Assembly: GCF_014651035.1 (NCBI RefSeq)
Contig: NZ_BMWC01000003.1
Span: 573,464 to 637,463 of the forward strand
Origin: Streptomyces lomondensis
Lineage (GTDB): Bacteria > Actinomycetota > Actinomycetes > Streptomycetales > Streptomycetaceae
Direction: 5' to 3'
Length of the DNA: 64,000 nucleotides
Below are positions 55,084 through 64,000 of this stretch, in pieces; the stretch's first letter is position 1; every line of letters begins with the position of its first letter. The notes under the pieces were generated by a model that was given only the letters and a program-made list of their open reading frames with translations, was not told where the DNA came from and did no database searches. The position numbers and the translations under genes were made by a program.

Positions 55084-55428
55084 ATGAGCGACCCGGAGAT
55101 GCGTGACGACCGGGCGGCGGGCCGTCTGGAGGCCGTGGCCGACGGTGAAGTCGTCGGCCGCATCGAGTACTTCGTGCTCGACAGCCCCGAGCGCGCGCTC
55201 GTGCCCGTCCACACGATCGTCGAGCCGGCCCACGAGGGCAAGGGCATCGCGGGTTCGCTGGCACGCGAGCTCTACGCCCTCGCCGGACGGGAGCACAGTG
55301 CGGTCGCCCCGCTGTGTCCCTACGTCGCGAAGTGGGCCGAACGCCATCCCGACGAGGCCCCGCCGGCCGGCGAGGACGTGCTGACAGCGGCGAAGGAGTG
55401 GCTGAGAGCCCATCCCGGGCGTTTCTGA
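55084..55428 (+). CDS. Small GNAT-fold N-acetyltransferase (YjdJ-type)
   Basis: 114 residues, the short single-domain GNAT type: LEAVADGEVVGRIEYFVLD, then VPVHTIVEPAHEGKGIAGSLARELYALA with the acetyl-CoA pyrophosphate loop (EGKGIAGSL) and a conserved CPYVAKWAERHP ending. ATG 55084 is better spaced from AGGAG than GTG 55078. Substrate unknown. Probably co-transcribed with panD. Confidence 0.85.
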   Translation: MSDPEMRDDRAAGRLEAVADGEVVGRIEYFVLDSPERALVPVHTIVEPAHEGKGIAGSLARELYALAGREHSAVAPLCPYVAKWAERHPDEAPPAGEDVLTAAKEWLRAHPGRF

Positions 55429-55593
55429 CGAGGGACCGCGCGCCTGCGCACGGTGGCGGGGGTAGCGGGGGACCGCCCCGCTACCCCCATCTGGCTCTCT
55501 TCCCGTCCTGCCGGGGAGTGACTGGCGAGGCACGCGATGGGTAGGCGGGGGAGTAGTCCAGAGCCGGAGTCGAGCGACTGGCTGGAGGACCTC

Positions 55594-55914
55594 ATGACGA
55601 ACCCGTACCCCGACCCCGTGCCGCCGGCACCGACACCGGGCCCGGATCCCCAGCACCCGGAGCCACACCCGGATCCGGTGCCGAACCCGCAGCCCCCGCC
55701 GGGCCCGGAGCCGACTCCGCCCGCGCCGCCGGCCCCCACGCCCCCGCCGGGCCCGGAGCCGACCCCGCCGCCTCCGCCGGCCCCCACACCGCCGCCGGGT
55801 CCCACCCCGCCGGCGCCGCCGGGTCCCGACCCCGTGCCGGGCCCGAACCCGTCCCCGATCCCCCCGGGACCGGAACCCGTACCCAATCCGGAGCCGGGAC
55901 CGCCGCTGTCCTGA
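55594..55914 (+). CDS. Small proline-rich protein
   Basis: 106 residues, more than half Pro, in degenerate PxP, PGPEPxP and PPPAPTPPPG repeats, with no hydrophobic segment or signal peptide. ATG 55594 has GGAGGAC in place; the frame continues upstream without a ribosome site. It should be an extended, unstructured chain. The DNA repeats may favour slippage. Function unknown. A strong hairpin follows. Confidence 0.6.
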   Translation: MTNPYPDPVPPAPTPGPDPQHPEPHPDPVPNPQPPPGPEPTPPAPPAPTPPPGPEPTPPPPPAPTPPPGPTPPAPPGPDPVPGPNPSPIPPGPEPVPNPEPGPPLS

Positions 55915-55924
55915 GCCCGGGCAC

Positions 55925-55971
55925 GACAAGGGGCGGTGGACGGCCACACGTGCCGTCCACCGCCCCTTGTC
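55925..55971. terminator. 20-bp hairpin between the proline-rich gene and gnd
   Basis: 55925-55944 pairs perfectly with 55952-55971 around a 7-base loop. It lies between convergent genes, ten bases after one stop and about 40 from the other, so it should end transcription from both sides. Confidence 0.75.
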
Positions 55972-56008
55972 GCTCCTCGGCGGGCAGTGCCTACGCAGGA
56001 GACAGTGC

Positions 56009-57448
56009 CTACGCGGAGACCTCCGACCGGTCCTGCCCCCACAGCGTGTGGAACGACCCGTCCCGGTCCACCCTCCGGTACGTGTGCGCACCGAAGTAGT
56101 CCCGCTGCCCCTGCGTCAGCGCCGCCGGCAGCCGCTCCGCGCGCAGGGCGTCGTAGTAGGCGAGCGCCGCGGCGAACCCGGGCGTCGGCACGCCCTGCCG
56201 GGTCGCGGCGACCAGCACCTCGCGCCAGTCGTCCTGGGCGTCCGCGATCTCCTGCGCGAAGGTGGCGTCCGACAGCAGGCTCGGCAGGTCCGGCCGGGCG
56301 TCGTACGCGGCGCGGATCCGGTCCAGGAACGCCGCGCGGATGATGCAGCCGCCGCGCCACAGCGCGGACACCGCGCCGAGGTCGATGTCCCAGCCGTACT
56401 CGGCGCGGGCCGCGTCGATCTCGTGGAAGCCCTGCGTGTACGACACGATCTTCGACGCGTACAGCGCCTGCTCGACGCGGTCGGCGAACGCCCCGGCCTC
56501 CGCCTCGCTCAGCGGCTTCGCCTTGGGACCGGCCAGCTCCCGCGAGGCCTCCCGCAGCGCCGCGTGCCCGGACAGCGAGCGCGCGAACACCGCCTCGGCG
56601 ATGCCCGACACCGGCACACCCAGGTCCAGCGCGATCTGCACGGTCCAGCGGCCGGTGCCCTTCTGCTCGGCCTGGTCCACCACCACGTCCACGAACGGCT
56701 TGCCCGTCGCCGCGTCCACGTGGGACAGCACCTCGGCCGTGATCTCGATCAGGTACGAGTCCAGACGCCCCCGGTTCCAGGTGCGGAAGATCTCCGCGAT
56801 CTCGGCGGGGGAGTACCCGGCGACCTCGCGCAGCAGCTGGTACGCCTCGCCGATCAGCTGCATGTCCGCGTACTCGATGCCGTTGTGCACCATCTTCACG
56901 AAGTGCCCGGCGCCGTCCGGACCGACGTGGGAGACGCAGGGCGAACCGTCGGCCGCCTTGGCCGAGATCTTCTCCAGCATCGGGCCCAGCGAGTCGTAGG
57001 ACTCCTTCGGGCCGCCCGGCATGATGCTCGGCCCGTTCAGCGCGCCCTCCTCGCCGCCGGAGACGCCCATGCCGACGAAGTGGATGCCCTGCTCGCGCAG
57101 CTCGCGCTCCCGGCGCCGGGTGTCCGCGAAGTGCGCGTTGCCGCCGTCGATGATCATGTCGCCGGGCTCCAGCAGCGGAGCGAACTCCCGGATCACCGCG
57201 TCGGTCGGCTCACCGGCCTTCACCATCACGACCAGCCGCCGCGGCCGTTCCAGCGCTGCCACGAAGTCCTTCGCGGACTCGCACGCGACGAACTTCCCCT
57301 CGCCGCCGAACTCCTCGACCAGGGCGTGCGTGCGCGAGGGCGTCCGGTTGTGCACCGCCACCGTGTAGCCGTTGCGGGCGAAGTTGCGGGCGAGGTTGCG
57401 GCCCATGACCGCGAGACCCGTGACGCCGATCTGCGCTGTACTGCTCAT
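56009..57448 (-). CDS. gnd: 6-Phosphogluconate dehydrogenase (decarboxylating)
   Basis: 479 residues, the long NADP-dependent form. N-terminal Rossmann motif IGVTGLAVMGRNLARNFARNG (7-27). Substrate-site GGNAHF, GVSGGEEGALNGPSIMPGG and HNGIEYADMQLI with catalytic Lys in GHFVKMVHNG, and the C-terminal QRDYFGAHTY are all present. It makes ribulose 5-phosphate and NADPH in the pentose phosphate pathway. Single gene with its promoter in 57449-57560. Confidence 0.96.
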   Translation of the reverse strand: MSSTAQIGVTGLAVMGRNLARNFARNGYTVAVHNRTPSRTHALVEEFGGEGKFVACESAKDFVAALERPRRLVVMVKAGEPTDAVIREFAPLLEPGDMIIDGGNAHFADTRRRERELREQGIHFVGMGVSGGEEGALNGPSIMPGGPKESYDSLGPMLEKISAKAADGSPCVSHVGPDGAGHFVKMVHNGIEYADMQLIGEAYQLLREVAGYSPAEIAEIFRTWNRGRLDSYLIEITAEVLSHVDAATGKPFVDVVVDQAEQKGTGRWTVQIALDLGVPVSGIAEAVFARSLSGHAALREASRELAGPKAKPLSEAEAGAFADRVEQALYASKIVSYTQGFHEIDAARAEYGWDIDLGAVSALWRGGCIIRAAFLDRIRAAYDARPDLPSLLSDATFAQEIADAQDDWREVLVAATRQGVPTPGFAAALAYYDALRAERLPAALTQGQRDYFGAHTYRRVDRDGSFHTLWGQDRSEVSA

Positions 57449-60286
<2,838 letters not shown>

Positions 60287-60514
60287 CGGCTGCTCCTCTG
60301 CGTCAGGCGGGGGCGCTCGGCCCGGCGCGGCGAAAGGTCGGCTTTCATGACCAACACCCTGCCGTGTCCAGGTCTTCCCGTCGTCGTCCCTGAGCACTCA
60401 TTGGGTCCTACTGCCGATGGAGTACGAGGGGAACCCCGTCATCCCCAGGGTGGGCGGCGCCGGTCGGGGGTCACCGGGTCGCGTCCCCTAGGGGCCTTGG
60501 TACTACTGCTCTTC

Positions 60515-61288
60515 GTGGACCTCGACCCCGGCCTTGCCTCGCTCCGCCCGCTCGGCGGCTTCTTCGTGCTGCACACGGAAGGAGCTTCGGGAGGTGCTTC
60601 TGAAGGTGCTTCGGAAGGAGCTCCGGCCAGGCCTCTTCCCACTCTCGCACAGGCCTACACGAACCCGGCACCGGATGTATCCAGAAATCCCCTGATTTTC
60701 CGTGTCCGCAAGGTCGCGACCGCCCTGCGCGCCCCGGAGTTGCGCGTCGCCGCGTCCGTGACCCACCAGGGGCTCGCGGCCCGCCTCTGGTCGGTGGCGC
60801 TCGGCTGCGCCGCGCTCCACGGCGCCATCCCCGACCTCGACGCCGGGCTGCTGCGCTGGGACGCCGACGGCAGCGCCCCCGACGACCTGTGGCTGACGGA
60901 CGTACGGCCGCTCCCCGGGGACGCGCCGACCGTCGCGGACGCCGTCCTGCACGGCCACCTCGTACCGCTGGCGACGGCCCTGCGCGCCCACTACCGCCTC
61001 GCCCCGGGCCTGCTGCGGGGCAACGCCGCCTCCGCGCTGGCGGGCGCCGCCCGGGAACTCGACCGTTGGGCGCACCGGCACGGCCGTACGGACGTCGCCG
61101 CCCGGGCCCGCTCCCTGGCCGCGGAACTCCTCGCGCATCCCCTGCTCGACGGCGCCGGGACCCTCACCGGCACGGCCTTCCGGCGCCGCAGCTGCTGCCT
61201 GTACTACCGAGTGCCCGGAGGGGGTGTCTGCGGCGACTGTTGCTTCACACGACCACCTCGCTCTTCCCCACGCGCCTCATCTGGGTGA
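60515..61288 (+). CDS. FhuF-like iron-sulfur (2Fe-2S) reductase protein
   Basis: About 257 residues. The C-terminal motif RRSCCLYYRVPGGGVCGDCCF has the CC-x10-CxxC pattern of FhuF-type ferric-siderophore reductases, which bind a 2Fe-2S cluster. The region from ELRVAASVTHQGLAARLWSVALG onward matches the helical part of the family. The GTG 60515 start is a guess from relatives, because no good ribosome site precedes it. ATG 60347 is an alternative that adds 56 residues. A Gly-Ala-Ser-Glu repeat (ASGGASEGASEGAP) near residue 30 is odd for the family. Confidence 0.75.
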   Translation: MDLDPGLASLRPLGGFFVLHTEGASGGASEGASEGAPARPLPTLAQAYTNPAPDVSRNPLIFRVRKVATALRAPELRVAASVTHQGLAARLWSVALGCAALHGAIPDLDAGLLRWDADGSAPDDLWLTDVRPLPGDAPTVADAVLHGHLVPLATALRAHYRLAPGLLRGNAASALAGAARELDRWAHRHGRTDVAARARSLAAELLAHPLLDGAGTLTGTAFRRRSCCLYYRVPGGGVCGDCCFTRPPRSSPRASSG

Positions 61289-61327
61289 CCATGAAAGGGA
61301 ACGGCCGCTGAGAGCAGGGAGTTGCGG

Positions 61328-62479
61328 GTGCGCGTCGGACTGCTGACCCGGGAGTACCCGCCGGATGTGTACGGCGGCGCAGGCGTCCATGTGGAATTCC
61401 TCGCCCGGGAGCTGAGACCCCTGGTCGACCTGGACGTGCACTGCTGGGGCGAGGGCCGCGCCGACGGCGTGCTGCGCCATCGCCCCTGGTCCGCGCTCGA
61501 CGGCGCCAACGACGCGCTGCGCACCTTCTCCGTCGACCTGGCGATGGCCGCCGCCCTCGAAGGCCGCGAGCTGGTCCACTCCCACACCTGGTACGCCAAC
61601 CTCGGCGGTCACCTCGCGAAGATGCTGTACGGCATCCCGCACGTGATGACCGCCCACTCCCTGGAGCCCCTGCGCCCCTGGAAGGCCGAGCAGCTCGGCG
61701 GCGGCTACGAGCTGTCGAGCTGGGCCGAACGCACCGCGATCGAGGCCGCCGACGCGGTGATCGCCGTCTCGGGCGCCATGCGCGAGGACATCCTCGGCTG
61801 CTACCCGGCGCTGGACCCGGAGAAGGTCCACGTCGTGCACAACGGCATCGACACCGGCCTGTACCGGCCCGACCACGGCACGGACGCCCTGGACCGGATC
61901 GGCCTCGACCGCTCCCGTCCGTACGTGCTGTTCGTCGGCCGGATCACCCGGCAGAAGGGCGTGCCGCACCTGCTGCGCGCGGTGCGGGACATCGACCCGG
62001 CCGCGCAGGTCGTGCTGTGCGCGGGCGCGCCCGACACGCCGGAGATCGACCGGGAGTTCCGGGAGCTGTTCACGGAGCTGAGCGAGGTCCGCGACGGAGT
62101 GTTCTGGATCCCGAAGATGCTGCCGCGTCCGGAGGTGATCCAGCTCCTCACGCACGCCGCCCTGTTCGTCTGCCCCTCGGTGTACGAGCCGCTCGGCATC
62201 GTGAACCTGGAGGCGATGGCCTGCGGGACGCCCGTGGTGGCCTCGGCGGTCGGCGGCATCCCCGAGGTCGTGGACGACGGCAGGACCGGCCTGCTCGTCC
62301 CGGCCGGCGACGGCTTCGAGGCGGGTCTCGCCCGGGCCATGGACACCGTCCTGGGCGATCCGGAGGCGGCCCGGCGGATGGGCGAGGCCGGGCGGGAGCG
62401 CGCGGTCGGCGAGTTCGGCTGGGACGCGGTGGCCCGCCGCACGGTCCGGCTGTACGAGGAGATCGTCAAACAGGCTTAG
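61328..62479 (+). CDS. glgA: Actinobacterial GlgA (ADP-glucose-dependent glycosyltransferase)
   Basis: 383 residues, the GT4-type protein that actinobacteria carry under the name glgA. N-terminal LLTREYPPDVYGGAGVHVE with the ADP-glucose loop, then HSHTWYANLGG, FVGRITRQKGVPHLLRAV and the sugar-nucleotide motif PSVYEPLGIVNLEAMACGTPVVAS. In mycobacteria the homologue mainly makes maltose 1-phosphate from ADP-glucose and glucose 1-phosphate, so this may not be a classical glycogen synthase. GTG 61328 follows CAGGGAG. Next to glgC, as in other actinobacteria, but the two are not overlapping. Confidence 0.9.
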   Translation: MRVGLLTREYPPDVYGGAGVHVEFLARELRPLVDLDVHCWGEGRADGVLRHRPWSALDGANDALRTFSVDLAMAAALEGRELVHSHTWYANLGGHLAKMLYGIPHVMTAHSLEPLRPWKAEQLGGGYELSSWAERTAIEAADAVIAVSGAMREDILGCYPALDPEKVHVVHNGIDTGLYRPDHGTDALDRIGLDRSRPYVLFVGRITRQKGVPHLLRAVRDIDPAAQVVLCAGAPDTPEIDREFRELFTELSEVRDGVFWIPKMLPRPEVIQLLTHAALFVCPSVYEPLGIVNLEAMACGTPVVASAVGGIPEVVDDGRTGLLVPAGDGFEAGLARAMDTVLGDPEAARRMGEAGRERAVGEFGWDAVARRTVRLYEEIVKQA

Positions 62480-62530
62480 TGCGTGCTGCTCAGGGGCAGG
62501 CATCGGGAAATCGGCGTGAGGGGAGCGGCC

Positions 62531-63751
62531 ATGCGTGGTGGTGGTCCTTCGGTCCTGGGGATCGTGCTGGCGGGCGGCGAGGGCAAACGGCTGATGCCCC
62601 TGACCGCGGACCGTGCCAAACCGGCGGTGACCTTCGGCGGTACATACCGCCTGGTCGACTTCGTCCTGTCCAACCTCGTCAACGGCGACATCCTGCGCAT
62701 CTGCGTCCTGACGCAGTACAAGTCGCACTCGCTGGACCGGCACATCACCACCACGTGGCGGATGTCCAATCTGCTGGGCAACTACGTCACGCCGGTACCC
62801 GCCCAGCAGCGCCTCGGCCCCCGCTGGTACCTGGGCAGCGCCGACGCGATCCTGCAGTCGCTGAACCTGATCTACGACGAGCGCCCCGAGTACGTCGCCG
62901 TCTTCGGTGCCGACCACGTCTACCGCATGGACCCGCGCCAGATGCTCGCCCAGCACATCGACAGCGGCGCGGGCGTGACGGTGGCCGGGATCCGGGTGCC
63001 GCGCACCGAGTCCTCGTCCTTCGGGGTGATCACGCCGGGCTCCGACGGGCAGACGGTGGAGCGCTTCCTGGAGAAGCCGGCCGACCCGCCGGGCCTCGTG
63101 GACGACCCGAACTGCGTCTTCGCCTCGATGGGCAACTACATCTTCACCACCAAGGCCCTCATCGAGGCGCTCAAGCGGGACGCGGAGGACGAGTCCTCCG
63201 TGCACGACATGGGCGGCTCGATCCTGCCCCAGCTCACCGACCGGGGCGAGGCCGCGCTGTACGACTTCAGCGCCAACCACGTACCCGGCGAGACCACCCG
63301 CGACCAGGGCTACTGGCGGGACGTGGGGACGCTGGACGCCTACTACGACGCCCACATGGACCTGATCGCCGAGCGCCCCGCGTTCAACCTGTACAACCGC
63401 AGCTGGCCCATCTACACGCACTCGTACCAGCTCTCGCCGGCCCGCTTCAACGCCGGCGGCATCGCCAGCGAGTCCATCATCAGCGCGGGCTGCCTGGTCC
63501 GCGGGCAGGTCACGCGGTCGGTGCTGTCCCCGGGTGTCGTGGTCGACCCGGGAGCCGTGGTGCAGGGCTCGGTGCTGCACGACAACGTGCACATCGGGCG
63601 GGGCGCGGTGGTGCGCGGCGCCGTCCTGGACAAGAACGTCGAGGTGCCGCCGGGCGCGACGATCGGCGTGAACCCGGAGCGGGACGCGGAGCTGTACACG
63701 GTGTCCAAGGGCGGGGTCATCGCCCTCGGGAAGGGGCAGCTGGTCACCTGA
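62531..63751 (+). CDS. glgC: Glucose-1-phosphate adenylyltransferase
   Basis: 406 residues. GlgC makes ADP-glucose for GlgA. Nucleotide-binding [26 protein letters not shown] at the start, GTADAI-type loop ([10 protein letters not shown]), [26 protein letters not shown] and the C-terminal left-handed helix repeats are all present. ATG 62531 has GGGGAGC in front; the longer frame from 62483 lacks one. Lies 51 bases after glgA on the same strand. Confidence 0.95.
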   Translation: MRGGGPSVLGIVLAGGEGKRLMPLTADRAKPAVTFGGTYRLVDFVLSNLVNGDILRICVLTQYKSHSLDRHITTTWRMSNLLGNYVTPVPAQQRLGPRWYLGSADAILQSLNLIYDERPEYVAVFGADHVYRMDPRQMLAQHIDSGAGVTVAGIRVPRTESSSFGVITPGSDGQTVERFLEKPADPPGLVDDPNCVFASMGNYIFTTKALIEALKRDAEDESSVHDMGGSILPQLTDRGEAALYDFSANHVPGETTRDQGYWRDVGTLDAYYDAHMDLIAERPAFNLYNRSWPIYTHSYQLSPARFNAGGIASESIISAGCLVRGQVTRSVLSPGVVVDPGAVVQGSVLHDNVHIGRGAVVRGAVLDKNVEVPPGATIGVNPERDAELYTVSKGGVIALGKGQLVT

Positions 63752-63851
63752 CGCGGTGCGGCCGGGCGACTTTGTCCTGAGCCTGGACGAAGACCGGGAT
63801 CCGTGTTGTCATGCCAACTCCTGTACATGACAACGCCGCTACGGAGGTTCC

Positions 63852-64000
63852 GTGCGTACCGGACGCCTCAGAACCCGCATCGCGTTACCGCTCGCCGCGC
63901 TCCTCGCCCTCACCGGCCTGACCGCGGCACCCGCCCTCGCGGACGACCCCGCCGAGATCCACGGCCTCAAGGGCGAGTACTACACCCACTCCGCCCCCGG
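63852..64000 (+). CDS. Start of a secreted protein (partial at window edge)
   Basis: GTG 63852 with ACGGAGG in front opens a frame that continues past the window. Residues 1-31 are a signal peptide (two Arg-rich stretches, hydrophobic core, ending ALA-D). The mature start includes LKGEYYTHSAP, which looks like the beginning of a PA14-type carbohydrate-binding domain (xLxGEYY). Too short for more. Confidence 0.7.
   Translation, partial: MRTGRLRTRIALPLAALLALTGLTAAPALADDPAEIHGLKGEYYTHSAP

Noticed and set aside
55594..55914. Proline-rich gene as mere antisense noise of its opposite strand
   Set aside because: It was kept as a gene: it has a good ribosome site and start, and a strong terminator follows, while the opposite strand has no ribosome site.

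Overview
The window reads as one stretch of a Streptomyces (or close actinomycete) chromosome. Coding DNA is very GC-rich with strong third-position GC bias. Starts are often GTG and sometimes TTG, ribosome sites are purine-rich, and one clear promoter has the streptomycete TTGAC-N18-TAG layout. The gene content (secreted glycoside hydrolases with ricin-type lectin tails, an XRE/STAND/WD40 giant protein, a phenazine cluster, actinobacterial glgA/glgC, an rpf/LysM/M23 protein) fits the same group. No rRNA, tRNA or CRISPR array was seen.

Region by region. (1) 1-4150: secreted GH27 alpha-galactosidase and GH43 arabinan-active enzyme, both with ricin-type lectin domains. (2) 4270-5760: a graveyard with an LtrA remnant, an internally deleted IS256-type element that keeps both terminal inverted repeats, and a VOC/glyoxalase remnant cut off at the element's right end. 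(3) 5936-8238: four consecutive minus-strand genes for small secreted Cys-containing proteins in an A'-B'-B-A order, where A/A' and B/B' are paralogous pairs. I recognise no family with confidence. (4) 9020-13570: a secreted SGNH esterase and a GH115 alpha-glucuronidase in tandem. (5) 13949-20900: STAND/WD40 regulator, a secreted RNase Sa-like ribonuclease, DUF1304, then a decayed stretch with a truncated AraC regulator.

(6) 20956-47384 is a phenazine cluster. A left arm on the minus strand has an MDR oxidoreductase, an EhpF-like carboxylate-activating enzyme and an EhpG-like reductase (ATGA overlap), next to an MFS exporter. Two paralogous tandem-HTH AsnC regulators lie on either side. A right arm on the plus strand has a carboxyl methyltransferase-type gene, two flavin monooxygenases, phzB, phzC, phzD, phzE, a YdhR-like gene, phzF, phzG, a flavin reductase and wrbA. 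After a hairpin come metK, an adenosine-kinase-like gene, metF, aroA (frameshifted twice), aroC and aroK, and finally a two-domain VOC protein. The supply genes feed chorismate and S-adenosylmethionine. PhzB-G make the phenazine dicarboxylic/monocarboxylic core, and the EhpF/G pair, monooxygenases and methyltransferase are the likely tailoring set. The product itself cannot be read from the sequence.

(7) 47778-54144: small genes and more decay (GH15 fragment, AsnO/VioC-type oxygenase with a stop codon, XRE/TPR gene with two frameshifts), plus TrmO-like, NUDIX, MTHFS-like and an orphan excisionase-like gene. (8) 54636-64000: core genome: panD, GNAT protein, proline-rich protein, gnd, cell-wall hydrolase, DMT exporter, FhuF-like protein, glgA, glgC and the start of a secreted protein.

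Two genes (aroA and the second XRE gene) each carry a pair of frameshifts that cancel out. Whether these are real mutations or assembly errors decides whether the cluster's own aroA works.
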